NCBI RefSeq assembly: GCF_001695625.1
Contig: NZ_MBPN01000005.1
Location: forward strand, 37,724-101,723
Origin: Pseudomonas defluvii
GTDB lineage: Bacteria; Pseudomonadota; Gammaproteobacteria; Pseudomonadales; Pseudomonadaceae
Direction: 5' to 3'
Length of the DNA stretch: 64,000 nt
Shown here: in pieces, positions 1-8,423 of the stretch
How the letters are laid out: every line of letters begins with the position of its first letter
Position numbering within the stretch: position 1 is the stretch's first letter
Translations under genes and position numbers: made by a program
Notes under the pieces: generated by a model
What the model was told of the DNA's origin: nothing
What the model saw: only the letters and a program-made list of their open reading frames with translations
The model's database searches: none

Positions 1-59
1 CCCATCGCGGCGATGGATGCGCTCAGGGTAAAGGCCTTGATCAGACTGCGACGCTTCAT
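1..59 (-). CDS. urtA: Probable UrtA, urea ABC transporter binding protein (5' end only)
   Basis: Only the first 19 codons lie in the window; the gene continues beyond base 1. A GGAGAG ribosome site sits 6 bases before the ATG at 59. The peptide MKRRSLIKAFTLSASIAAM has two arginines followed by a hydrophobic, alanine-rich stretch, as in an export signal. From memory it matches the start of Pseudomonas UrtA, the periplasmic urea-binding subunit of the UrtABCDE transporter, which lies near the copper and cobalamin genes in P. putida. The recognition rests on a signal peptide alone, so another periplasmic binding protein is possible. The start codon and the reading direction are well supported. 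Confidence 0.45.
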   Translation of the reverse strand, partial: MKRRSLIKAFTLSASIAAM

Positions 60-204
60 AGTGCACTCTCCATTGAATTCGATTGTTCTGTTTGGCAGAT
101 GGCGACTTCAGGAGAGAGCGTTAGCAAGCGCTGTGCCGACTTGTGTACAGGCTGGTGGGCTGCGTGTTTACAGGTTCAGGGGCAAATGGAATGCACTGTG
201 ATGA

Positions 205-231
205 CGCCCCGGTACGCTCGTTACGGGGGCG
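205..231. terminator. Stem-loop downstream of the copper operon
   Basis: Arms CGCCCCGGTA and TACGGGGGCG pair with one mismatch around a 7-base loop. It lies just past the stop of the PepSY gene, where the leftward copper transcript would end. No T run follows on either strand, so it is a weak terminator or only a transcript-stabilising hairpin. The rest of the 60-279 interval should hold the urtA promoter, but I see no convincing boxes. Confidence 0.3.
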
Positions 232-279
232 ATTGCACAGGAATGGCTCATGGCTGGTATTGAGTCGGGCAGGGCGAGG

Positions 280-1644
280 TCAGGTTGCCGGTGCCAGGAC
301 GCGACGGCCCAGCCCTCGGTCCAGCAGCCATACCACCAGCATCGAGGCACCCACCAGCGGGAAGGCAATGCCCAGGCCGAGCATGATCACGGTGGCCGAC
401 TTCCAGCGTGGCAGGTCATGTCGCAGGGGCGGTACGCCCAGCCCGCCCTGAGGTCGGCGTTTCCACCAGATCACCAGCCCGCTGACCGAGCCCAGCAGGA
501 TCATCAGGCAGATCAGCAATACGATGAGCTGGTTGACCAGGCCAAACAATTTGCCCTCGTGCAACATCACCCCCAGCTCAGTGGCTCGGGCAACGCTGTT
601 GTAATCCTGCCAGCGCACATCCACCAGCACCTTGCCGGTGTACTGGTCGACATGCAGGGTGGCGTCGTTACGCGGGTCGTCGGCGAACACGGCAATGGTG
701 AAAACACCTTCGGCCGTGCTCGGCAGGGTGATGCTGTAGCCCGGTTCAACCTGGCGCGCAGTGGCAATGTCTTCGACCTGTTGCAGGCTTACCTGTGGCA
801 AAGCGGGCGCAGAGTTTGCGGCCACGTGACCGGTATGTTCAGCGTGCGCGCCGGATTGTGGCATTGGCGTGTTTTCCACGGCCCAAGGCACGGTCTGCCG
901 GTTGGCGTTGTTGAGGGTGCGGGCCTGCTGGTCGGACTGCGGTACTTCGTTCCACATGGCCGCCGGAAAGCGGTTCCACAGGTCGGCGTATTGTTTGCCC
1001 CAGAAGCCGGTCCAGGTCATGCCACTGAGTAACATCAGCAACAGTAAGGCTGAGCCCCAGAAACCGCTGACGGCATGCAGGTCGCGCCAGAACAGACGCC
1101 CGCGTGCGCCCAGGCGCGGCCACAGCACGCCAGCCGAAGCTTTGCCGCGTGGCCACCACAGGTACAGCCCGGACACCACCAGGACGATGCCCCAGCCTGC
1201 GGCCAATTCAACCACGCGGTCACCGACCGTGCCGATCATCAGCTCGCCGTGTAGCGCACGGGCCACCGCTTGCAGGTTGCGCTTGGCATCCTGCGCGCCG
1301 AGTACAGTGCCGGTGTAGGGGTCGATGAATACATTCAGTTCTCGCCCGCCCTCATGCACCACGAATTGCGCACTGCGATCGGGCGCTGGGGCAGGCAAGT
1401 ACTGCCCGACATGCCCCTGTGGGTAGGCGTGTTGTACGTGTTGTTTCAGGGCGTCGGCGCTTTGCCGGTGATGGCCCGCCTCGACCACCATCAGGTCACG
1501 GTACATCAGCGGATCAAGCTGTGGCTTGAACAGGTAGATGATCCCGGTGATGGCCAGCAGGATCATAATCGGAGCCACGAACAACCCGGCGTAGAAGTGC
1601 CAGCGCCAGGCCAGGTTGTAGAAAGACGGTTGTATTATTTTCAT
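280..1644 (-). CDS. PepSY-associated transmembrane protein
   Basis: A 454-residue inner-membrane protein of the PepSY_TM family. The first membrane segment is near residues 12-36. Further segments lie near 145-165 and 190-215, and two near the C-terminus precede and follow a WWKRRP turn. The large loops between them face the periplasm and carry the PepSY-like regions. Family members are often found beside TonB-dependent metal receptors and are thought to help reduce or pass metal or siderophore cargo, but the reaction is not established. Here it is the last gene of the copper operon, 49 bases after oprC, which suggests a part in copper handling at the inner membrane. The start ATG at 1644 is preceded by a GGAGCG-like site. 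Confidence 0.85.
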   Translation of the reverse strand: MKIIQPSFYNLAWRWHFYAGLFVAPIMILLAITGIIYLFKPQLDPLMYRDLMVVEAGHHRQSADALKQHVQHAYPQGHVGQYLPAPAPDRSAQFVVHEGGRELNVFIDPYTGTVLGAQDAKRNLQAVARALHGELMIGTVGDRVVELAAGWGIVLVVSGLYLWWPRGKASAGVLWPRLGARGRLFWRDLHAVSGFWGSALLLLMLLSGMTWTGFWGKQYADLWNRFPAAMWNEVPQSDQQARTLNNANRQTVPWAVENTPMPQSGAHAEHTGHVAANSAPALPQVSLQQVEDIATARQVEPGYSITLPSTAEGVFTIAVFADDPRNDATLHVDQYTGKVLVDVRWQDYNSVARATELGVMLHEGKLFGLVNQLIVLLICLMILLGSVSGLVIWWKRRPQGGLGVPPLRHDLPRWKSATVIMLGLGIAFPLVGASMLVVWLLDRGLGRRVLAPAT

Positions 1645-1693
1645 TGCACGCTCCAGCGGTGTGGGCGCGGCTTTTCAGCCGCGCCCGGCTGCA

Positions 1694-3769
1694 TCAGAAA
1701 CTCAGGTCGACTTTGGTCCAGAACGTACGGCCCGGCTCGTTGATCGCTTGTGGGTCATTGGCCGGATAACCGAAGCCGGCGTTACCCGCCAGGTTCAGGT
1801 GTTCGGCGTAGGCTTTGTCGAACAGGTTGTCGACGCCCGTGCTGAGCTTGAGGTTCTTGTTCACGCGGTAAGCGCCGTTGAGCGAGAACACGCCGAAGCC
1901 CCCACTCTTTTCATAGTCCTTGCCGACCACGTTGCCTTTGTTTTCATCAATGCGGTTCTGCGCCGCTACCACGCGCCACAGCGCGCCGGCACTCCAGTCA
2001 TCGCGACTGTAGGTCAGGCCCAGGCGGCTTTCCAACGGAGGCATTTGTGGCAGGGCTGCGCCATCGCTGCTGTTCTTGCCCCAGGCGTAGGCCAGGGTGG
2101 CATCGGCCTTCCAGTTGGAGGTCAGCTTGTAGGCGGCACCGAGCTCACCGCCCATGATCCGTGCATCGATGTTCTGGGCCTGGGAGCTGTTCTGGGTGTA
2201 GTCGAACAGGATGTAGTCGCGCACCTGGCCAACATAACCGGAGGCCCAGGCCTCGACCACGTCGGTCTGGTACTGGATACCGAAGTCGAGCTGGGTGGTT
2301 TTCTCTGGCTTGATCGCGTCGAAGGCATTCACCGAGCCGTCAGGGCCGGATTTGGGCGAGAACAATTCCCAGTAGTCCGGGAAGCGCTGGGCATGCCCGA
2401 GGCCGATGTAGGTGGTAGCCGGGATGGCCGCGAGGTCGTGCTCATAGCGTACAAAACCGCTGGGCAGGGTGTCGGCACGGGTGTCACCGTAGGTGGGGTT
2501 GGGCCGCGGCATCATGCCTGAGGTGGTCTTGCGATAGTCTTTGGCCGAGGCGCGGTCCAGGCGTGCGCCGGTGATCAGCCGATCCTGCTGGGTGGTTTCC
2601 CAGGTCAGTTCACCAAACACGCCGTAGTTGTGGAAGTCGGCATCTTTGGTCCACGGTTTGTCTTTGTGTGCATCGATGCCCATGCCGCCACGTTGGCGGT
2701 GTTCGTTGGTCTGCGCATCGATACCGCTGATCAGCTTCACGTCGGCCCAGCGCCAGGTCGCCTTGATCCGCGCACCCATCGTGCGGCGGTCGACGTTGCT
2801 GACCATCGGCCCGGCCATCATGCCGCTGGTGGGCGGTGTACGCAGGCTGTAGTTATCCATCACGTGATCGGCGTAGTTGTAGTAGACCTGCGCTTCGACC
2901 TTGTCGAGCACGTCGCCAAGGTTGGATTTCTCGAAGCGCAGGCCCAGGCTTTCGCGTTTGAACTGCGACCCGTCCATGCCTCGCCCGGCATACCGCGCTT
3001 CACCGTCGCCCTTTCCGGCGGTCAGCTCCAGCAGGGTATCGGCGTCTGGCGTCCAGCCGAGGGCGACGTCGCCGTTCCACTTGTCCCAGCGGGACGGCAC
3101 CGTATCGCCGTTACCATCCTCGTAGTCATCCGAGTGCGATTGGTTGCCGATGACACGTACATAGCCCAACTGGCCGCCTGCCGCCGCGTCCAGCACCTTG
3201 TCGAAGCGGCCGTTGGAGCCAGCCAGCACGCTGGCGTTGACTCGGCTGCCAAGCTCGCCGAATTGCTCGGGCTCGCGCTCGAAAAGGATGGTTCCTGCTG
3301 ATGCGCCCGGCCCCCAGAGGACGGTCTGCGGGCCTTTGATCACGGTCAGGCGATCGTAGGTTTCCGGTGCGATGTAGGACGTCGGCGCATCCATACGGTT
3401 TGGGCAGGCGCCGAGCATTACGCCGCCGTTGGTGAGGATGTTCAGGCGTGAGCCGAACATGCCGCGCAGCACCGGGTCGCCGTTGGTGCCGCCTGCGCGA
3501 ATGGCGGAGAACCCGGGGATGGTCTTCAGGTAGTCGGCACCGTCGCTGGCGGGTACGGGCTGGCGAGGGTCCTTGGGGTTGGTGACCACGGTCAGCGGTG
3601 AACTGGGCGCCACAGCGGTGATGACCGTGGGGCTCAGTTCGGCTGGGTCTTGAGTGTGGTTCTCATGGCCTTGCTCGGCGGCCAGGATGAACGGGCTGAG
3701 CAGGGAGCCACAGGCCACGGCGATAGTGCCGCGCAGGGACAGACGAAACATAGCGGTGCAGCCAGACAT
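1694..3769 (-). CDS. oprC: TonB-dependent copper receptor OprC
   Basis: A 691-residue outer-membrane receptor with an N-terminal signal peptide, a plug domain (about residues 45-165, including DYLKTIPGF and VIKGPQTVLWGPGAS) and a 22-strand barrel ending in the typical aromatic terminus (VDLSF). OprC of P. aeruginosa binds copper at the outer membrane through a CxxxM pair and an HxM pair. Both are visible here: C122 and M126 in the plug and H302 and M304 in the barrel (numbering from the chosen start). An internal HENH near the mature N-terminus may also bind metal. I chose the ATG at 3769 because a GGA lies 6 bases before it; starts at 3775 or 3751 are also possible. It follows the DUF2946 gene and precedes the PepSY gene in one operon. 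Confidence 0.93.
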   Translation of the reverse strand: MSGCTAMFRLSLRGTIAVACGSLLSPFILAAEQGHENHTQDPAELSPTVITAVAPSSPLTVVTNPKDPRQPVPASDGADYLKTIPGFSAIRAGGTNGDPVLRGMFGSRLNILTNGGVMLGACPNRMDAPTSYIAPETYDRLTVIKGPQTVLWGPGASAGTILFEREPEQFGELGSRVNASVLAGSNGRFDKVLDAAAGGQLGYVRVIGNQSHSDDYEDGNGDTVPSRWDKWNGDVALGWTPDADTLLELTAGKGDGEARYAGRGMDGSQFKRESLGLRFEKSNLGDVLDKVEAQVYYNYADHVMDNYSLRTPPTSGMMAGPMVSNVDRRTMGARIKATWRWADVKLISGIDAQTNEHRQRGGMGIDAHKDKPWTKDADFHNYGVFGELTWETTQQDRLITGARLDRASAKDYRKTTSGMMPRPNPTYGDTRADTLPSGFVRYEHDLAAIPATTYIGLGHAQRFPDYWELFSPKSGPDGSVNAFDAIKPEKTTQLDFGIQYQTDVVEAWASGYVGQVRDYILFDYTQNSSQAQNIDARIMGGELGAAYKLTSNWKADATLAYAWGKNSSDGAALPQMPPLESRLGLTYSRDDWSAGALWRVVAAQNRIDENKGNVVGKDYEKSGGFGVFSLNGAYRVNKNLKLSTGVDNLFDKAYAEHLNLAGNAGFGYPANDPQAINEPGRTFWTKVDLSF

Positions 3770-3849
3770 AATCATTCCAACGTTTTTCAGTCAAAGGCAG
3801 ATGTCGACCTTCGGGCAGACGCCCGGGCCGAGTTCGATAACAAGTGGGT

Positions 3850-4254
3850 TCAGACTGAAAACGAGGTAGGCGGAGCGCGGGTTCGAGCGCCGGGGAAGAT
3901 CGCTTGGCGGGCATGGCCTTGGCGAGGCTGGACGATCAGCCCTGTGCTGGCCGGTGTGACGGTGCTGTCCAGCAGGCTGTGCGTCTGGGGCAGGGCCGGG
4001 CAGTGGAAGAACAGGCTGCAGTAGCCGCACTTCTCCCACAGGACGTGCAGTGACGGTGAGGCCTTGTGTGCGCTGGTCGCCTGAGCACCCTCGTGACAGG
4101 CCATCTCCATGCCCGCAGGCATGGAGGCACGATGATCCATCGGCATCGACTGAGAAATCAGTGGGCCGATGAAGATCATCAACATGGCGAACAGGCTCAG
4201 CCAGCTGCCGCGAGGTGATGCGGGCCGGATCTGGCGTTGGCGCAAGGTGCTCAT
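3850..4254 (-). CDS. DUF2946 family membrane protein (copper cluster, second copy)
   Basis: A 134-residue protein with one hydrophobic segment near residues 17-36 and the DUF2946 signature, a short KCGYCSLF stretch followed by prolines, near residue 78. Histidines and methionines are frequent between the two (MPMDH, MEMACHEG), as expected for a periplasmic protein that may bind copper. DUF2946 genes are commonly found next to copper receptors and PCu(A)C chaperones; the molecular role is unknown. It sits 19 bases after the chaperone gene and 80 bases before oprC. A second DUF2946 gene opens the same operon at 4791-5177, so the two copies flank the chaperone. No strong ribosome site is visible before the ATG at 4254, so coupled translation is possible. 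Confidence 0.8.
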   Translation of the reverse strand: MSTLRQRQIRPASPRGSWLSLFAMLMIFIGPLISQSMPMDHRASMPAGMEMACHEGAQATSAHKASPSLHVLWEKCGYCSLFFHCPALPQTHSLLDSTVTPASTGLIVQPRQGHARQAIFPGARTRAPPTSFSV

Positions 4255-4273
4255 CGCGGGGACGCGTCAGCGA

Positions 4274-4744
4274 TCAATGGCTGTGGGCAGCCTCTTCGGG
4301 CGGCTGCTTCTGTACCGCGACCTCAACCGTGATATCGCCGGCTTTCTCAAAATGCAGTGTGAGTGGAAAGCGCTTGCCGTCGCGCAGCAGGCTGCGGTCC
4401 TTGGGTTGCATGAGCATGACGTGATAGGCGCCAGGGGCGAAGACCAGGTCGCTGCCGGCGGGAACGACGACGCTAGGCACCTGCTGCATCTTCATCAGGC
4501 CGTCCTTCATCAGGTGCTCGTGCAGCTCGGCATTGTCGCTGATGGGGGAGGCGACGCTGAGTAGGCGGTCGGCGTTGTTGCCCTTGTTGTGAACAACGAA
4601 ATAGGCCGCCACATTGGGCGCGTTGGGCGGTAGTTCTTGCGACCATGGGTGCGCGATGTGCAGATCGCCCTTAGTGTATTCATGGGCGTTGGCAAACGTC
4701 ACCGGCAGCAACAGGGCGGCCAGGGCAAAGGCTTTCAATAGCAT
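4274..4744 (-). CDS. PCu(A)C periplasmic copper chaperone
   Basis: A 156-residue periplasmic protein. The signal peptide ends at about residue 20 (FANA-HEYTKG). The PCu(A)C copper-binding pattern is visible: HEHLMKDGLMKM in the middle and YHVML about 30 residues later, supplying the paired histidines and methionines that hold Cu(I). The chain ends in AAHSH, which may add a metal ligand. The family delivers copper to cytochrome oxidase assembly or binds imported copper in the periplasm. A longer frame runs upstream to 4882, but the ATG at 4744 has GGAG 7 bases before it and opens directly with a signal peptide, so it is the real start. The gene lies between two DUF2946 genes, upstream of oprC. 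Confidence 0.92.
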   Translation of the reverse strand: MLLKAFALAALLLPVTFANAHEYTKGDLHIAHPWSQELPPNAPNVAAYFVVHNKGNNADRLLSVASPISDNAELHEHLMKDGLMKMQQVPSVVVPAGSDLVFAPGAYHVMLMQPKDRSLLRDGKRFPLTLHFEKAGDITVEVAVQKQPPEEAAHSH

Positions 4745-4790
4745 GGTAGTTCTCCAGTCGATTCGGTTTCGCAACGGATAGCGTAGAGAA

Positions 4791-5177
4791 TCAAACCAGA
4801 GGTGGGGCACGAGGATTGAGGGCGGGCCACAATTGCCGCGGTGTTGGCTGAAGCGTGCTGAACAGGGGTTGCGGTATGCCAAACGCCTGTTCGGGCAACA
4901 GCAGTCGCGGTGCTTGTGCCGGTAGCGCCAGCACGGGTGCCGATCCGGAGCAGCACCAGCAGTGCTGCATCACGGAATGATCGTCATTCGCCGGCCCGGG
5001 CTCGGTCTGGCCCAGCGAAATCGCTACCAACTGCGTACCGCTGCCAGAGCAGAACGCCCCCCAGAGCAGTTGCTCGGCTTGCCCCTTGGGGGCTGCCGCA
5101 GACAACGGCATCGCCAGCATGTTCACCAATACGGCGATGCAGGCGATCCAGGCATAGGCAAGCCGTTGTCGTGGCAT
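4791..5177 (-). CDS. DUF2946 family protein (copper cluster, first gene)
   Basis: A 128-residue protein with an N-terminal hydrophobic segment (residues 8-28) that may act as signal or anchor, and a Cys- and His-rich centre (QHCWCCSGS) followed by a proline-rich tail. The layout of membrane segment, Cys/His block and Pro-rich end matches DUF2946 proteins of unknown function that accompany copper uptake genes. It differs strongly in sequence from the second copy at 3850-4254, so the pair is not a recent duplication. A GGAAAG-type site precedes the ATG at 5177. As the first gene of the leftward operon it should be preceded by the copper-responsive promoter; a TATACT box lies about 50 bases upstream. 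Confidence 0.75.
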   Translation of the reverse strand: MPRQRLAYAWIACIAVLVNMLAMPLSAAAPKGQAEQLLWGAFCSGSGTQLVAISLGQTEPGPANDDHSVMQHCWCCSGSAPVLALPAQAPRLLLPEQAFGIPQPLFSTLQPTPRQLWPALNPRAPPLV

Positions 5178-5206
5178 GGAAAGATCCGGTCAGGAATCGT
5201 GAGTGT

Positions 5207-5234
5207 TGGCCATTTAGCCAGAAGTGCCAGTATA
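5207..5234 (-). promoter_or_regulatory. Candidate promoter of the copper operon
   Basis: On the minus strand a TATACT box (5229-5234) is followed by TGGCTAAATGGCCA (5207-5220), a small palindrome at about the expected transcription start. No good -35 box is visible at the usual distance, which would fit an activator-dependent promoter. I do not recognise a CueR or CopR box. The box sits just beyond the terminator-like stem of the cobK transcript. Confidence 0.3.
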
Positions 5235-5243
5235 AGTACAAAA

Positions 5244-5293
5244 GCCCGGGTGCGATGAAGTGCCGCAGGCTGAGCCTGCCGGACTGACCGGGC
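5244..5293 (-). terminator. Terminator of the cobL-cbiD-cobK operon
   Basis: Read leftwards after the cobK stop, GCCCGG and CCGGGC close a long stem that contains an inner hairpin (GCAGGC and GCCTGC around TCA), and TTTTG follows directly. This is a reasonable intrinsic terminator separating cobalamin from copper transcription. Confidence 0.4.
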
Positions 5294-5295
5294 GT

Positions 5296-6012
5296 TTAAC
5301 GCAGCGCCTCCAGCAATGCCTGTGTCGACCAGAACAGGCGGTCTGCCTCCGGCAATGCCGGGCGCTTGAGAATCAACACCGGCACCCCGCGCTCGCGCGC
5401 CACGTCCAGTTTGGGCTCGGTGGCGCTGCTGCCACTGTTCTTGCTGATCAGCACGTCGATCTGCCGACGCTCAAACAAGGCACGTTCGTCGTCGATGCAG
5501 AACGGCCCGCGTGCACCGATGATTTCGCAGTGCTCGTTGCCAAGGCAGCTCTCCAGTGCGCGCAGGGTCCAGAATTGCTGGGACGGTATCTCGTCCAGGT
5601 GCTGCAACGGCTCGCGGCCCAGGGTGAACAGCGGGCGCTGGAAGGGGGCCAGCGCCTGCATCAGTTCGCCCCAGTCGGCCACTTCACGCCAGTCATCTCC
5701 AGGTTGTGCTTGCCAGGCCGTGCGACGCAGTGCCCAGCACGGAATGCCCACCTGCTTGGCCGCGAGAACCGCGTTGTGGCTGATTTGTGCGGCGTACGGG
5801 TGTGTGGCGTCGATCAGCAGGCGGATGCCTTCTGCCTGTAGGTACGCCGCCAGACCTTGTGCGCCGCCGTACCCGCCAACGCGCACCTGGCAGGGCAGAT
5901 CCTGTGGCACGCGCCCAACCCCCGCCAGGCTGTAGACGTGCTCGGGGCCCAGTTGACGCGCTATGGCCAAGGCTTCGGTGACGCCTCCGAGCAGCAGGAT
6001 ACGTGGGCTCAT
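5296..6012 (-). CDS. cobK: CobK, precorrin-6A reductase
   Basis: A 238-residue cytoplasmic enzyme that reduces precorrin-6A to dihydro-precorrin-6 with NADPH. The N-terminus has the LLLGGVTEA nucleotide-binding loop, and [10 protein letters not shown] is a family hallmark near residue 65. The C-terminal [15 protein letters not shown] segment is also characteristic. Length fits the CobK/CbiJ family. An upstream in-frame extension exists, but the ATG at 6012 overlaps the cbiD stop in an ATGA arrangement, which fixes the start and implies translational coupling. It is the last gene of the leftward cobL-cbiD-cobK operon. Confidence 0.93.
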   Translation of the reverse strand: MSPRILLLGGVTEALAIARQLGPEHVYSLAGVGRVPQDLPCQVRVGGYGGAQGLAAYLQAEGIRLLIDATHPYAAQISHNAVLAAKQVGIPCWALRRTAWQAQPGDDWREVADWGELMQALAPFQRPLFTLGREPLQHLDEIPSQQFWTLRALESCLGNEHCEIIGARGPFCIDDERALFERRQIDVLISKNSGSSATEPKLDVARERGVPVLILKRPALPEADRLFWSTQALLEALR

Positions 6013-7103
6013 TGCACACCCGCCTGGCCGACAATGCCGCCTTGGCGGTCGATGGCGAAGACTTCCACCTGCACCTGGGGTGGGACGATGGTTTGCGCGA
6101 AGGCCCGGGCATGAGCGCAGACGGCATCGCCCAAGGCTACGCCCGCCGCGTGAGCCAGCGCTAGCGCCTGCTGGCTGGTGTTGGCCTGGATGATGGCCGC
6201 CTGTAGCTCGGCGTCGGCACCAATGGCAGCGGCCCACCCGGCCAACTGTGGCAGGTCGATACTGGAGTGGCGGCTGTGCAGGTCCATGTGCCCGGCGGCC
6301 AGCTTGCTGATCTTGCCGAACCCCCCGCAGATACTCAGCTTGTCCACAGGCACCTTGCGCAGGTGCTTGAGCACCGCACCGACGAAGTCGCCCATTTCGA
6401 TCAGGGCGATTTCCGGCAAGTTGTAGTACTGGCGCATGGTGTCTTCACTGGCATTGCCGGTGCAGGCTGCGATGTGCAGGTAACCGTTGGTTCTGGCGAC
6501 ATCGATGCCTTGATGAATCGAGGCGATGTAGGCTGCGCAGGAAAACGGTCGGACGATGCCGCTGGTACCGAGAATCGACAGCCCGCCGAGAATCCCCAGG
6601 CGTGGGTTCATGGTTTTCAAGGCGAGGTTTTCGCCATCGCGGACATTCACAGTCACTTCAAACCCTCCGGCGTAGGCGGCTTCCTCTGCCAGCCGTTGCA
6701 GGTGTTCAGTCATCATCTTCCGAGGCACAGGATTGATGGCTGGCTCGCCCACCGCCAGCACCAGCCCGGGGCGGGTCACGGTGCCGACGCCGCTGCCCGC
6801 GACAAACCGTACGCCCGGCTGTGCTTGCAGGCGAACGCGGCTGTAGAGCAGCGCACCGTGGGTGACATCCGGGTCGTCACCGGCATCCTTGAGGGTTCCC
6901 GCTTCGGCGCCATCGTCGAGCAAACGGCAGAACTCCAGGCGCATCTGCACGACCTTGCCCTTGGGCAGGGTGATCTGCACCGCATCACTGGCTTGCCCCG
7001 TCAGCAACAGGCGAGCCGCCGCCAGGCTGGTGGCTGTGGCGCAGCTACCGGTGGTCAGGCCACTGCGCAGTGGCGCGGGTTGTTCGGCCGTTTCGTCACG
7101 CAT
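6009..7103 (-). CDS. cbiD: CbiD, precorrin/cobalt-precorrin C1 methyltransferase
   Basis: A 364-residue enzyme that methylates C-1 of the corrin ring using S-adenosylmethionine. The [13 protein letters not shown] start (from residue 11), the NPVPRKMM stretch and the [12 protein letters not shown] motif are typical of CbiD. CbiD belongs to the anaerobic route, whereas CobG in the neighbouring operon is oxygen-dependent; pseudomonads are known to use CbiD where other aerobic pathways use CobF. The frame extends further upstream, but the ATG at 7103 gives the usual family N-terminus and overlaps cobL by 8 bases. Its stop overlaps the cobK start by 4 bases. Co-translation of all three genes is likely. 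Confidence 0.93.
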   Translation of the reverse strand: MRDETAEQPAPLRSGLTTGSCATATSLAAARLLLTGQASDAVQITLPKGKVVQMRLEFCRLLDDGAEAGTLKDAGDDPDVTHGALLYSRVRLQAQPGVRFVAGSGVGTVTRPGLVLAVGEPAINPVPRKMMTEHLQRLAEEAAYAGGFEVTVNVRDGENLALKTMNPRLGILGGLSILGTSGIVRPFSCAAYIASIHQGIDVARTNGYLHIAACTGNASEDTMRQYYNLPEIALIEMGDFVGAVLKHLRKVPVDKLSICGGFGKISKLAAGHMDLHSRHSSIDLPQLAGWAAAIGADAELQAAIIQANTSQQALALAHAAGVALGDAVCAHARAFAQTIVPPQVQVEVFAIDRQGGIVGQAGVQ

Positions 7104-8307
7104 CGAGGGGTTTGACCAGATCGAGCAGGGTAATGGGGAGCGCCTGGCGCCACGTGTCGAACTCACCCAGCGGCTGCGCCTGGGCGATGTGAATACGGGT
7201 CAGTTCGCCGCCGTGGCGCTCACGCCAGTCGGCCAGGGTGGCCTCACTTTGCAGGGTCACGGCGTTGGCGACCAGGCGGCCCCCGGGGCGCAACTGATTC
7301 CAGCAGTGCTGCAGCACACCCTCACGGGTGACACCGCCGCCGATGAAGATTGCATCGGGCTGCTCCAGGCCTGCCAGCGCGTGCGGTGCGCGCCCGCGGA
7401 TCAGTTGCAGGCCGGGTACGCCGAGTGCATCGCGGTTGTGTTCAATCAGCTGTTGGCGGCCTTCGTCGGCCTCAATGGCCAGAGCCCGGCAACTGGGATG
7501 CGCGCGCATCCATTCGATGCCGATGGAGCCGCTGCCGGCGCCAACGTCCCAGAGCAGTTCGCCAGGTTGCGGGGCGAGCCGGGCGAGGGTGATGGCGCGT
7601 ACATCGCGCTTGGTGATCTGGCCATCATGACGAAAGGCGGAATCCGGCAGGCCGGCCAAGGGCGACAGGCGCGGCGCGTCGGGGTCGGCCTGGCAGTCGA
7701 TGGCAACGACATTCAGTGCTGCCACGTCCGGGTTGGACCAGGTATTGGCATGCCCTTCGTGTTGGCGCTCCAGCGGGCCACCCAAGTGCTCCAGCACCAC
7801 CATGCGGCTGGCGCCAAAGCCTCGGGCACGCAGCAGTTCGGCCAGCGCTGCAGGGCTGCTGGCGTCGTTGCTCAGCACCAGCAGGCGCTGACCGGTATAG
7901 AGGTGAGCGGCCACCGCGGCGACCGGGCGAGCGACGACCGAGAGGGTGACAACGTCTTGCAGCGGCCAGCCGAGCCGGGCCGCCGCCAGCGAACAGGAAG
8001 ACGGTGCCGGTAGCACGGTCATTTCACTGGCCGTGACCTGACGTGCCAGGCTAGCGCCCACGCCATACAGCATGGGGTCGCCACTGGCCAATACACACAC
8101 CGCTTCACCGCGCAGCGCCAACAACGGCGTCAAGGAAAACGGGCTAGGCCAGGGCTCGCGTTCAGCGCCGATGCAGCGTGGCAGCAAGGCCAACTGCCGT
8201 GGGCTGCCAAACACCCGCGCAGCGCCGAGCAGCGCCCTGCGGGCTTGCTTGCCGAGGCCGTTGAAGCCGTCTTCGCCGATTCCTACCAGGGTGAGCCAGG
8301 GGGCCAT
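7096..8307 (-). CDS. cobL: CobL, precorrin-6Y C5,15-methyltransferase (decarboxylating)
   Basis: A 403-residue two-domain enzyme. Residues 1 to about 200 form the CbiE-type tetrapyrrole methylase that methylates C-5, with LVGIGEDG at the start and [12 protein letters not shown] near residue 75. Residues about 210-403 form the CbiT-type domain that methylates C-15 and removes the C-12 acetate carboxyl, with the SAM-binding loop [13 protein letters not shown]. Fusion of CbiE and CbiT is the rule for aerobic CobL. It is the first gene of the leftward operon, and its start is separated from divergent cobG by 116 bases. No B12 riboswitch is visible in that gap. Confidence 0.95.
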   Translation of the reverse strand: MAPWLTLVGIGEDGFNGLGKQARRALLGAARVFGSPRQLALLPRCIGAEREPWPSPFSLTPLLALRGEAVCVLASGDPMLYGVGASLARQVTASEMTVLPAPSSCSLAAARLGWPLQDVVTLSVVARPVAAVAAHLYTGQRLLVLSNDASSPAALAELLRARGFGASRMVVLEHLGGPLERQHEGHANTWSNPDVAALNVVAIDCQADPDAPRLSPLAGLPDSAFRHDGQITKRDVRAITLARLAPQPGELLWDVGAGSGSIGIEWMRAHPSCRALAIEADEGRQQLIEHNRDALGVPGLQLIRGRAPHALAGLEQPDAIFIGGGVTREGVLQHCWNQLRPGGRLVANAVTLQSEATLADWRERHGGELTRIHIAQAQPLGEFDTWRQALPITLLDLVKPLDA

Positions 8308-8423
8308 GCCGCATCCTCTACACTGCCAATCCGACCAGCAGGCTTATCCTGCTGCCGGACAAAGCAGGCATAATACCGCGCCTTCCAACGACCAGCGCCT
8401 TTTGACGATTATCGGGTGATCTT

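Noticed and set aside
8308..8423. Possible cobalamin riboswitch between cobL and cobG
   Set aside because: The gap is only 116 bases and I see no B12-box sequence on either strand.
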